Program-made: the position numbers and the translations under genes
Notes under the pieces: model-generated
Told to the model about the DNA's origin: nothing
What the model saw: the letters and a program-made list of their open reading frames with translations, nothing else
The model's database searches: none
In this document: one piece after another, positions 35,196-43,544 of the stretch
Layout: each line of letters opens with the position of its first letter
Numbering within the stretch: the stretch's first letter is position 1
Assembly: GCF_014205835.1 (NCBI RefSeq)
Contig: NZ_JACHCQ010000004.1
Location: forward strand, 62,001 to 126,000
From: Pedobacter sp. AK013
GTDB lineage: Bacteria > Bacteroidota > Bacteroidia > Sphingobacteriales > Sphingobacteriaceae
Length of the DNA: 64,000 bases
Reading direction: 5' to 3'

Positions 35196-35260
35196 ATCGT
35201 CAATGCTGAACTTGTTTCAGCATCAATGCTAAGAAAGACCCTGAAATAAAAGGGTGACGA
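35196..35260. repeat. Dispersed palindromic repeat (GTCATGCTGAA type)
   Basis: ATCGTCAATGCTGAACTTG with TTTCAGCATCA forms one hairpin, and GACCCTGAAATAAAAGGG with TGACGA follows. The same pair of units is at 59212-59279, and a related element at 7725-7784. Confidence 0.6.
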
Positions 35261-35294
35261 TAGCGAGAAACCTGCGAGGTTTGATTGATGTCTA

Positions 35295-36074
35295 TTATTT
35301 CTTATGTGAAAACAACCAGCTCAACAACTCCGGTTCGGCAAAGGCATTGTCCCAGCTATTGTGGTTGGCATTTGGATACAGGGTGAATTTCACTTCATCG
35401 CCAACGGTTTTTAGTCGCTCGGCAATGGCAATCGAAAATGCAGGGTCTACGATATCATCTTTTGCACCATGAAAGATCCAAAGTGGTATTTTTTGATATT
35501 TTTTAATGTTGTTGGTATTATCTCCACCACAAATAGCAATAGCTGCGGCAAATTTACGCCGTTCCCTTCTTAACAATTCGTAAGTACCCATTGCTCCCAT
35601 AGACAAACCGCCTACGTATACTTGATCTTGGTTTATATAAGGTTTATTAAGGAAATTTCTAACCATTCCTTGTAGCGCATGCATAATTTTAGTTGGTTTT
35701 CCACCTTCTACAAAAGTGATTTTCCTTTTACCTTTGGCATCTTTCTCAAAATTGGCATTTGCCCAAAAATCGTTAGGTGGGCACTGAGGGAAAACCACAA
35801 TAGCAGGGAAATTTTTACGCACATCGTTCTTTAAAAACAGTTTTCCTCCGTGCAATAATTGATTGCCATTATCGATACCCCTTTCTCCAACACCATGCAG
35901 AAAAATTACGAGTGGATATTTTTGGTCGGGATTAAAATTCTCTGGAAACAGGATTCTATAATAAATAGAGTCTTTTCCTTTGATATAACTTCCCTTGTCG
36001 TATTTTTTTAAGTCTTGAGCGTTTAAAAAGAGTACAGAAAAAAGAATGCAGGTAGTTAAAATAATCTTTTTCAT
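35295..36074 (-). CDS. Secreted alpha/beta-hydrolase esterase
   Basis: A 259-aa secreted hydrolase with a signal peptide (MKKIILTTCILFSVLFLNAQ). The serine-hydrolase marks are LVIFLHGVGERGIDN for the oxyanion side, VGGLSMGAMGTYELL with the nucleophile Ser in G-L-S-M-G, an Asp in AKDDIVDP and a His in NANHNSWDNAF. It belongs to the dienelactone/prolyl-oligopeptidase-like group that includes many CE1-type esterases linked to polysaccharide loci. It follows the glycoside-hydrolase operon at about 200 bp, beyond a hairpin, so an accessory role such as removing acyl groups from glycans is possible. Confidence 0.78.
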   Translation of the reverse strand: MKKIILTTCILFSVLFLNAQDLKKYDKGSYIKGKDSIYYRILFPENFNPDQKYPLVIFLHGVGERGIDNGNQLLHGGKLFLKNDVRKNFPAIVVFPQCPPNDFWANANFEKDAKGKRKITFVEGGKPTKIMHALQGMVRNFLNKPYINQDQVYVGGLSMGAMGTYELLRRERRKFAAAIAICGGDNTNNIKKYQKIPLWIFHGAKDDIVDPAFSIAIAERLKTVGDEVKFTLYPNANHNSWDNAFAEPELLSWLFSHKK

Positions 36075-36151
36075 CTGTTTAATTATTAATTGGTTACGTG
36101 TTGTTTTCAGCAGGATTAATGAGTGCTTAAGCTCGATTTATTTTTAATGGT

Positions 36152-36205
36152 AATGAAACTGTTATGAATAGTTATTTTTATTTAATAAATCATAACGGTT
36201 TCATT
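36152..36205. repeat. 16-bp inverted repeat upstream of the esterase gene
   Basis: AATGAAACTGTTATGA (36152-36167) and TCATAACGGTTTCATT (36190-36205) pair over 16 bp with one wobble and a 22-nt AT-rich spacer. It lies about 80 bp before the esterase ATG. It could be an operator, an RNA stem in the leader, or a second terminator of the operon upstream. Confidence 0.6.
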
Positions 36206-36218
36206 CAACAAAAATAGA

Positions 36219-36252
36219 AAACCCTGGCTACTTTACAATAGCTCAGGGTTTA
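36219..36252 (-). terminator. Terminator-like hairpin after the GH3 gene
   Basis: AAACCCTGGCTA and TAGCTCAGGGTTT form a stem with one bulged T, about 20 bp past the GH3 stop codon. On the minus strand TCTATTTTTG follows. It marks the end of the glycan-degrading operon. Confidence 0.6.
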
Positions 36253-36271
36253 TAAACAAACCAAATTGTCT

Positions 36272-38560
36272 TTATCTTAACGTAAAAGATGCTTCTTTTA
36301 CATCGCGTGAATTTGTACCAATAAATACTTTGAAATCGCCGGGTTCTGCAACAAATTTTAGATCAGAATTGTAAAATTTCAGGTCGTTTTCGGAAATATT
36401 GAAAATAACGGTTTTACTTTCTCCAGCTTTTAAATTAATTTTTTGAAAACCCTTTAGCTCCTTTACCGGGCGGGTAATGCTACCCACAAGGTCTTGAATA
36501 TATAATTGAATAACCTCTTTACCCTCATATTTGCCTGTATTGCTTAATGTAACCGATGCAGTGATCGATTTCCCTTTGGTTAATGTATTTGCGCTCAGTT
36601 TAACATCACTGTAATTAAATGAGGTATAGCTTAAACCAAAGCCGAATGGATATAATGGATCGTTGCTTACGTCTAAATAGTTAGAACGGAATTTTTCGAA
36701 CCATTTGCCTTCAGCCAATGGACGACCGGTATTTTTATGTGCATAATACAATGGCACCTGACCAACATTTTGAGGAAAGGTTGCACTTAATTTGCCTGAA
36801 GGATTCACATCGCCAAAAAGGACATCGGCAATGGCATTTCCTGCTTCGCTGCCTGGAAACCATACATTTAAAATAGCCGGAATGTTCTCTTGTTCCCAAT
36901 TCAATGCCAATGGGCGGCCTGTAAAGAGCACCAATACTACTGGTTTACCAGTTTTGGCCAAAGCTTTTAATAAATTTTTCTGTGTTTCCGGTATCTGTAT
37001 ATCCGTAACACTGCTACTTTCACCTGTAAATTCGGAGCCTTCGCCAATAGTAGCCACAATTACATCCGATTTTTTCGCTACTTCTAAAGCTTCTTTGATC
37101 ATTTCGGCTTCTGTACGTGGATCGCGTTTGTAAGTAGGGTTATGGATATTTACATATCTGTGCTCCATGGTAGAATCGGACAGGAAGTTGGCACCACGTG
37201 CAGTTAATATTTTGGCATTATTGCCCAAAGCATTTTTTAAACCTTGAAGCACGGTTACCGATTGATCAAAAAGGGCAGCGACACTCCAGGTACCATACAT
37301 ATTTGCGGTATTATCGGCTAATGGACCAATTAAACCAATGGTGCCTGATTTTTTTAACGGAAGGATATTGTTATTGTTTTTTAACAATACAAAGCTTTCG
37401 CCAGCAATTTCACGCGCCACTTGGCGATTAGCCGGACTAAAAACCTCTTTTTCTGCTCTTTCTGCGTTACAGAATTTATAAGGATCTGTAAATAAACCGA
37501 GTTTGTATTTTGCCTGAAGTACCAATCTGCATGCTCTATCGATCTGAGCGATTCCTACTTTTTTCTCAGCTAATGATTTTTTTAGCGTTCCTAAAAAGCC
37601 TTCACCAACCATGTCCATATCAATACCTGCATTTAAGGCAAGTGCTGAAACGGTCTGTAAATCGCCCATACCATGTGCAATCATTTCGGGAATACCCGTA
37701 TAATCGGTTACCACAAAGCCTTTAAAACCCCATTGATTGCGTAAAACATCTGTCATTAACCATTTGTTCCCCGTTGCAGGAATGCCATCAACTTCGTTAA
37801 AAGATGCCATTATGCTGGCTGCCCCTGCATCAATAGCTGCTTTATAAGGTGGGAAATATTCGTTGTACATGCGTACTTTGCTCATATCGGTGGTATTGTA
37901 ATCTCTACCAGCTTCGGCAGCACCATAAAGTGCATAGTGCTTTACACAGGCTAAAATCTCATTATTAGCCTGAAGTTTACCCTGATAACCTTTTACCATG
38001 GCGGCAGCAATCTGCGAGCCTAAATAAGCATCTTCTCCACTGCCTTCTGAGATACGTCCCCAGCGTGGATCTCTCGAAATATCAACCATAGGAGAAAAGG
38101 TCCAGTTAATACCGCTCGCACTGGCTTCTATGGCTGCTACACGGGCCGATTTTTGTACAGTTGCCATATCCCAGATACAGCTTATACCCAAAGGAATCGG
38201 GAAAACGGTATTGTAGCCATGTATAACGTCCATTCCGAAAAGCAAAGGAATTTTCATGCGACTGTTTTCTACCGCTATTTTTTGAACAGCTTTGATCTTA
38301 TCTACACCTTTGATGTTGAATAAACCACCAACCTGTCCTTCTTTTATTTTTTTAGAAATGTCACTGCTGTTGGCCTGTCCGGTGGTGATATCGCCAGAAC
38401 TAGGCAGGTTCAGCTGGCCAATTTTTTCGTCAACGGTCATTTTCGCCATCAAGTTGCTGATGAAGGTGTTCATCTTCGCTTCTTCTGTCTTTTTGGTTTG
38501 TGCCGATCCGTTCAGCACAAACAGGGTTAAAAAAACAACCAGGATATTCGCTCTATTCAT
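36272..38560 (-). CDS. Glycoside hydrolase family 3 beta-glucosidase (BglX-like)
   Basis: A 762-aa GH3 enzyme with a signal peptide. The layout is: N-terminal TIM barrel (about 30-340, KHYALYGAAEAGRDY and GFVVTDYTG with the nucleophile Asp286), alpha/beta sandwich (about 390-600, GEGSEFTGES with the acid/base Glu), then a fibronectin-III-like domain (about 640-760). Such enzymes release glucose from beta-linked oligosaccharides in the periplasm. It is the last gene of the SusC/SusD operon; next to GH144-like glucanases it most likely trims sophoro-oligosaccharides, as the Bacteroides homologue does. The substrate is inferred from context. Confidence 0.92.
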   Translation of the reverse strand: MNRANILVVFLTLFVLNGSAQTKKTEEAKMNTFISNLMAKMTVDEKIGQLNLPSSGDITTGQANSSDISKKIKEGQVGGLFNIKGVDKIKAVQKIAVENSRMKIPLLFGMDVIHGYNTVFPIPLGISCIWDMATVQKSARVAAIEASASGINWTFSPMVDISRDPRWGRISEGSGEDAYLGSQIAAAMVKGYQGKLQANNEILACVKHYALYGAAEAGRDYNTTDMSKVRMYNEYFPPYKAAIDAGAASIMASFNEVDGIPATGNKWLMTDVLRNQWGFKGFVVTDYTGIPEMIAHGMGDLQTVSALALNAGIDMDMVGEGFLGTLKKSLAEKKVGIAQIDRACRLVLQAKYKLGLFTDPYKFCNAERAEKEVFSPANRQVAREIAGESFVLLKNNNNILPLKKSGTIGLIGPLADNTANMYGTWSVAALFDQSVTVLQGLKNALGNNAKILTARGANFLSDSTMEHRYVNIHNPTYKRDPRTEAEMIKEALEVAKKSDVIVATIGEGSEFTGESSSVTDIQIPETQKNLLKALAKTGKPVVLVLFTGRPLALNWEQENIPAILNVWFPGSEAGNAIADVLFGDVNPSGKLSATFPQNVGQVPLYYAHKNTGRPLAEGKWFEKFRSNYLDVSNDPLYPFGFGLSYTSFNYSDVKLSANTLTKGKSITASVTLSNTGKYEGKEVIQLYIQDLVGSITRPVKELKGFQKINLKAGESKTVIFNISENDLKFYNSDLKFVAEPGDFKVFIGTNSRDVKEASFTLR

Positions 38561-38582
38561 TATATGTGTGTTTTATTCTTTA

Positions 38583-40322
38583 TTAATCAACTTTCTTTAC
38601 TTCGGTTTTTGCTGATACACCATTCTCATTTATTGCTTCTATAGCAAAATAATATGCTTTTTGGCTGTCCATTGCTTTAAACCAGTATTCGTTAAAATCG
38701 TGGATCATAATGCAGTTGTACAGTTTATCTGGTGCAGTACCGTAATAAAGGTTGTAGGCAAAGGCATTATCAACAGGCTCCCATTTAATGTAGGCGCTGC
38801 GTTTGTCTTTTTCAGTCCTTAATACGATCAGATTTTTAACTTTCGTGGGTTTTTCACCATTGCCATTTCCAAAAACGCGTAAACCGCTAATGGCAAATTT
38901 CCCTGTAGGCATGTGTATATTCACCATTTTGATGAACCTGGTTTTTACAGGTTTTTGAAGTTCGATATAGTCATGCGGAACATCGGTTTTGTTCTGACTT
39001 TTATCAACAAGGGTTGTCCATTTTTTCCCATCTATTGAGGAAAGGATTTTATATTGGTGATAAATTCCGATCTGTTTTCCTAAAAATTCAGCATCCTGAT
39101 CGGCATAATTGATCTGTATGGCGTTTACGGTTACCAAACTGCCCAAATCGGTCTGGATCCACTCGCCATTATTGGCGGTTTTGGCACTCCAGTAGGTTTT
39201 TATACTTTCATCAACGGCGTTGTTGGCATTAAAGCCTCCTAAAGTAGACGAAACGGTTACAGGCTTTTTATAATTGATGAGCATCCAGCCTGGGCCTGCC
39301 GGACCGTCCTCTTTTCTTTCTGATGGCAAATAAAGCGGGTAATCGCCAAAAGCCGTATTGGTCCACATCACGTCGTCTTTATCAAAACCAGTTGGCCAAA
39401 TGCCCATTCTGCGCTCCCAGGTGTTTTTTACACAGATAATGCTGGTAGAGATGTGCCAGTAATTTTTGCTATTATCCTGGAAGGTTGCCCCATGACCAGC
39501 ACCACGTGAAAATCCTCCGCCTTTATAACTCAAAGGGTCCGATTGGGGAATTGTAGGCGTATCGTAAAACAAAGGCTTGGTCCCAACTACTACGCCATCA
39601 GAATAGCCACTAAATTCGGTTCCCGGTGCGCCGTATTGAAAGTAATATTTGCCATTATGCTTGGTCATCCAGGCACCTTCGGCAAAAGGATCAAGGAAAG
39701 TATCGTCCATATATTCACCAAAACGCTGCCAGCCATACCTCCAGCTTTGGAGCAGGTACATTGGTGTACGGGTACCTTTCGGTTGAAAAGTTTTGCGGTC
39801 TAATTCTACACCATACATCGGATAGTTGTTGCTGCTTCCATTATACATGTAAAATTTGCCATCATCGTCGGTAAAAAATGCAGGATCCCATCCACCTATT
39901 TCTAGTGAATCGACCAATGGAAACCATTTATTGCCTTTGGGGTCGGTACTTCCCCATAAGGTGAAGTTTTTAGTGTAAGTGCTACCAAAAACCACCATGG
40001 TATCGCCAATAATGCCAACGCCCGGTGCACAGAGTTCGTCTTTGGTTTTGTTCCATGGACGGAGAAATTTTCTTTCGTGGAATTTCCAGTTCAGCATATC
40101 GGCGCTATGCCAGTAACCCCATTGGTTGGTGCTGAAAAGGTAAAAATCGCCTTTATAATTTACGATTACCGGATCGGCTGTAGCGCGGTGTTTGCCCCAT
40201 TCGGTAAAAGATTCGAAAGGGGTATATCCATAATCCACATTAATCGGGTTGCAATAGGTTTTTTGCTGCGCCTGCAATCCAATAGTTAGGCTGATTAATA
40301 TGATGAATAGAATATGCTTCAT
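38583..40322 (-). CDS. GH43-like glycosidase with discoidin and fibronectin-like domains
   Basis: A 579-aa secreted protein with a signal peptide (1-18). A five-bladed propeller domain of glycoside hydrolase family 43 covers about 20-330: the general base candidate Asp50 in TADPVIVN, Asp146 in GGWDPAFFTDDDG and the acid candidate Glu215 in FAEGAWMTKHNG. An F5/8 type C (discoidin) domain follows at about 345-485 and a fibronectin-III-like module at 490-575. GH43 members usually cut alpha-arabinose or beta-xylose linkages, which is unexpected in a beta-glucan operon, so the locus may target a decorated glucan or the family assignment may hide another activity. The gaps to the genes on either side are under 30 bp. 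Confidence 0.85.
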   Translation of the reverse strand: MKHILFIILISLTIGLQAQQKTYCNPINVDYGYTPFESFTEWGKHRATADPVIVNYKGDFYLFSTNQWGYWHSADMLNWKFHERKFLRPWNKTKDELCAPGVGIIGDTMVVFGSTYTKNFTLWGSTDPKGNKWFPLVDSLEIGGWDPAFFTDDDGKFYMYNGSSNNYPMYGVELDRKTFQPKGTRTPMYLLQSWRYGWQRFGEYMDDTFLDPFAEGAWMTKHNGKYYFQYGAPGTEFSGYSDGVVVGTKPLFYDTPTIPQSDPLSYKGGGFSRGAGHGATFQDNSKNYWHISTSIICVKNTWERRMGIWPTGFDKDDVMWTNTAFGDYPLYLPSERKEDGPAGPGWMLINYKKPVTVSSTLGGFNANNAVDESIKTYWSAKTANNGEWIQTDLGSLVTVNAIQINYADQDAEFLGKQIGIYHQYKILSSIDGKKWTTLVDKSQNKTDVPHDYIELQKPVKTRFIKMVNIHMPTGKFAISGLRVFGNGNGEKPTKVKNLIVLRTEKDKRSAYIKWEPVDNAFAYNLYYGTAPDKLYNCIMIHDFNEYWFKAMDSQKAYYFAIEAINENGVSAKTEVKKVD

Positions 40323-40351
40323 TTTGATATGCTGGAATTTTAATTATCGAT

Positions 40352-41719
40352 TTATTTCTTCAACGTCGGACTTTCAAACCCAAGTTTGGTTAAACCTTGT
40401 TTTACATCAACATTATTCATAAATAATTTCCAAAGCAATCCCGATCGGTAATTCTCGATCATAACTACCATAGGTCCTTGGTCGATCCCCAAATATCTTT
40501 TTGGATACCAGTTATCGGTTTCTGAAAAAGCATCATAAAAGCCATACTTGCCCCATACTTTTGTGCCTAAATTTTCATAAAGGTGTCTGATTACTTTCAT
40601 CGATTCTTTTGGCGTATATGGGATAGATGATATGGCAGCAGTAGGGGAAATTACGCCAAAATCTTCCTGAAGGCTATGAGCGGCATAACCCTTTACTGAA
40701 TAACTTGCGGTTAAGCCCCAGTTATTTTCTCCATAACCTTTAAATTTTTTTGGATTGGCCACGCAATAATCGTGTATGGCCAAAGTTTGATTAACATTGT
40801 TCTGCCAATAATCGGCATAACGGTCTTTTAATCCTTTGGGATTTAAACCTAAATATGAGTAATGCGCCCAGAATAATGGACCCACAGAATTTTTCGCACC
40901 TTGATAATCCAAGGGAATGTGATGCCCATATAGATCGAAATTTGCCTTAATTGCACCACCTCTTGCCCAACCTTGGTGATAAACCTCGGCCGGTATCGTA
41001 TGGGTAGGAGAGGAAGCTGCCATTACGTACATAATTAAACATTCGTTATAGCCTTTTACCGGGAAGTTCATTTCCCAGCTGTACTCTGGCGACCAATGCC
41101 AGTACAATACATTTTGTCCGTTACGGTACCAGTTAAAATCAATTCCTTTCCAAAGCTCATCGGCCTTTTTTGCTAATGCTTTTTCAGGTTCGGTACCATT
41201 TTTATAATACTCGTTAATGCAGATTAAAGCTTGCGCAACGAAAGAAGTTTCAACTAAATCACCTCCATTGTCTTTTCGTCCAAATGGGCGCACTTTTCCT
41301 GTTTCGCCGTTTATCCAATGCGGCCAGGCGCCATGAAAACGATCGGCTTTAGATAGGAAATCCAATATTTTATTTAACCTTTCCAATCCATCTTTTTTGG
41401 TTACATAACCTCTATCTATCCCGCTTAAAATGGCCATTAAACCGAAACCTGTAGCGCCTGTAGCCACAGTGTTTTTATCATTTTCTGGATATACATTATC
41501 TACGTGGAAACGTTCTCTACCTGCGCCAGATGTTGGTTCGGCGCCATCCCAAAAGTATTGAAAGGTTTGTTTTTGAACCAGATCTAACAGCTCGATATCG
41601 GAAAGGTTTTTTTTAATAGTGAGGTTGGGATTATATGTTTGTTTTTCACGCTGTGCACACGATGATAATGTGAAAAAGATAAATAATACTAAAAGGAAGT
41701 TGCGGAATATAATTTTCAT
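40352..41719 (-). CDS. GH144-like beta-1,2-glucanase (glucoamylase family), lipoprotein
   Basis: A 455-aa protein with a lipoprotein leader ending at Cys21 (FTLSSCAQR). The rest matches the putative glucoamylase (PF10091) family, the base of glycoside hydrolase family 144. Conserved blocks are TFQYFWDGAEPTSGAGRER, TGFGLMAILSGIDRGY, DRFHGAWPHWINGETGKV, KDNGGDLVETSFVAQAL and NYRSGLLWKLFMNN. The founding GH144 enzymes cut beta-1,2-glucan internally to sophoro-oligosaccharides. It probably sits on the outer membrane or faces the periplasm. It is the shorter of two tandem paralogues and lacks the Ig-like domain of the other. Confidence 0.85.
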   Translation of the reverse strand: MKIIFRNFLLVLFIFFTLSSCAQREKQTYNPNLTIKKNLSDIELLDLVQKQTFQYFWDGAEPTSGAGRERFHVDNVYPENDKNTVATGATGFGLMAILSGIDRGYVTKKDGLERLNKILDFLSKADRFHGAWPHWINGETGKVRPFGRKDNGGDLVETSFVAQALICINEYYKNGTEPEKALAKKADELWKGIDFNWYRNGQNVLYWHWSPEYSWEMNFPVKGYNECLIMYVMAASSPTHTIPAEVYHQGWARGGAIKANFDLYGHHIPLDYQGAKNSVGPLFWAHYSYLGLNPKGLKDRYADYWQNNVNQTLAIHDYCVANPKKFKGYGENNWGLTASYSVKGYAAHSLQEDFGVISPTAAISSIPYTPKESMKVIRHLYENLGTKVWGKYGFYDAFSETDNWYPKRYLGIDQGPMVVMIENYRSGLLWKLFMNNVDVKQGLTKLGFESPTLKK

Positions 41720-41734
41720 TGGTGAGTTATAATA

Positions 41735-43399
41735 TTAAAGATTAGGACTATTAAACCCTAGGTTTTTCATGCCTGCTTTTACTTCAGGTGCTGACATAAA
41801 TAGGTTCCAGATTAATTTGGTTCTATAATTTTCGATCATGACTATGATTGGTCCTTGATCTATTGCTAATGTAGAAGAGGCAAACCATTGATCTTTTAAA
41901 GAAAATGCATCGTAAAATCCATATTCTCCCCAGGTTTTGTTCCCCAATTTATAGTAAAAATATTTTAGCGCCTGCATCGATTCTGTTGGCGTATAAGGAA
42001 AAGATGATAAGGCCGCGGTAGGCGCAATTACACCCACATCATTACCTGGTGCACTAGCGGTATATCCGTTTGGAATATCGCTTGCGGTTAAGCCCCAGCA
42101 GCTCTCGCTATAGCCATAGTTATTAAGTGGATTAGCTTTGCAGTAGTTATAATTAATTAAAGTATGCGCTTTGGTCTGCGTTTCGTAATTGGCATAGGTA
42201 TCACTTAAACCTGTTGGATTAATACCTAAGAAAGAATAATGTGAAAAAAATAAAGGGCCGCCGTTAGCTGTACCCAAAGGAAGCTGTACACCATAATAAG
42301 TATTACCATTTTTCATTGCTCCATTTTGTGCCCAACCATTATCATAAACGGTTTTTGGAATAGAGAAAGTAGGGGAAGCAGCAGCCATAACATAAGTTAT
42401 GAGGCATTCGTTCCACCCTTTAATCGGCAGATTCATATCCCAATTATAATTTGGGCTCCAATGCCAATATAGTGTATTGCTATTGTCCTTTCTGTACCAA
42501 TTCCACTCTACGCCACTGTAAATTGCATTAATATCGGCTCTTAATGCTGTTTCTGCAGCATCGGTTCCATTAAAATATTGCCTGGCAGTAATTAAACCTG
42601 CCATTAAAAAGGAAGTTTCAACCAGGTCGCCGCCATTGTCTTTTGTACTGAAGGGGATTACTTTTCCGGTATTTCCATCCAACCAGTGTGGGTAAGCACC
42701 ATGAAAACGATCGGCTGTTTTTAAAAAAGCTACTATTTTTTGCATCCGGGTTAATCCGTCGGCTCTGCTGATAAAATTACGATTAACACCAGTTATCATA
42801 GCCATAATGCCAAAGCCCGAGCCTCCTGAGGTAACAATATTACCTGATGTATTTCTTTCTCTTGCCAGACCACTTGTAGGATGACCGAAATCCCAGAAGT
42901 ATTTAAATGTTTCTTTTTGAACTAAGGTTAATAGTTCATCATCACCGATACGGGCAAATTTATCAGCATCATCTATAGCAGTAATCAGATTTACCACAAT
43001 GGCCGATTGCAGTTTGTTTCCTGCTTTTGATAATAGGCCTGTATTAATATTTAAGATATATTTTGTAATAGGTTGCAAAGCCGAAGGGCTAATTACAACG
43101 GTATTGTCGTTGTTTTCTAATTTGGAGGTAAATGCAGCCGGATTTCCAGAGGCATCTGTAAAGGTAATATTTTCGCCAACAGAAGATAGATTGATAGGCG
43201 AAGAGAACGTAATTTTAACAATAGGCGTGTTGTTTAGTCCATAATAGGTAAAGCCATTGTAAGTGCCGTTTACTTTTAAATCGGCAAAAGCATAAGTTGG
43301 TAGAGTGGTACCGGTTTCTTGAATAGGATTTTCAGTGCCTTTTTTACATGAGAAAAGCGTTGCGATAATTGCTAAATAAAGAATCCAGTTTTTAAGCAT
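41735..43399 (-). CDS. GH144-like beta-1,2-glucanase with N-terminal Ig-like domain, lipoprotein
   Basis: The start at 43399 is chosen because it puts a lipoprotein leader (MLKNWILYLAIIATLFSCKKG, Cys18) first; a longer frame to 43489 would cross a strong hairpin. The protein has 554 aa: an Ig-like/SbsA-type domain at about 35-140, then a GH144-like barrel at about 150-550 (TFKYFWDFGHPTSGLARER, GGSGFGIMAMITGVNRNF, DRFHGAYPHWLDGNTGKV). It is a paralogue of the next gene downstream, 15 bp away. As the first enzyme gene after susD it is the likely surface endo-glucanase. Confidence 0.84.
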   Translation of the reverse strand: MLKNWILYLAIIATLFSCKKGTENPIQETGTTLPTYAFADLKVNGTYNGFTYYGLNNTPIVKITFSSPINLSSVGENITFTDASGNPAAFTSKLENNDNTVVISPSALQPITKYILNINTGLLSKAGNKLQSAIVVNLITAIDDADKFARIGDDELLTLVQKETFKYFWDFGHPTSGLARERNTSGNIVTSGGSGFGIMAMITGVNRNFISRADGLTRMQKIVAFLKTADRFHGAYPHWLDGNTGKVIPFSTKDNGGDLVETSFLMAGLITARQYFNGTDAAETALRADINAIYSGVEWNWYRKDNSNTLYWHWSPNYNWDMNLPIKGWNECLITYVMAAASPTFSIPKTVYDNGWAQNGAMKNGNTYYGVQLPLGTANGGPLFFSHYSFLGINPTGLSDTYANYETQTKAHTLINYNYCKANPLNNYGYSESCWGLTASDIPNGYTASAPGNDVGVIAPTAALSSFPYTPTESMQALKYFYYKLGNKTWGEYGFYDAFSLKDQWFASSTLAIDQGPIIVMIENYRTKLIWNLFMSAPEVKAGMKNLGFNSPNL

Positions 43400-43416
43400 G
43401 AGAAAAGTGAAATAAT

Positions 43417-43445
43417 AGGGCTGTTCGACCTTTTCGAACAGCCCC
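43417..43445. repeat. Intercistronic hairpin between susD and the first GH144 gene
   Basis: GGGCTGTTCGA (43418-43428) and TCGAACAGCCC (43434-43444) form a perfect 11-bp stem with a five-base loop, ending 18 bp before the GH144 ATG. On the plus strand it is followed by TTTTTTATT, on the minus (coding) strand by TATTATTTC, so it is at most a weak terminator for susD mRNA. It probably lowers downstream expression or protects susCD mRNA. Confidence 0.6.
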
Positions 43446-43544
43446 TTTTTTATTCGGGTACCTAATGGAGGGATTTTTCCTATCGCCAATTCTCAAATAT
43501 TAATTCTCGCTTTGGATAACCCCATTAAGTATGTTAATTAAAAA

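Noticed and set aside
43400..43489. A longer N-terminus for the Ig-GH144 protein.
   Set aside because: It crosses a strong hairpin and would bury the lipoprotein signal inside the protein.
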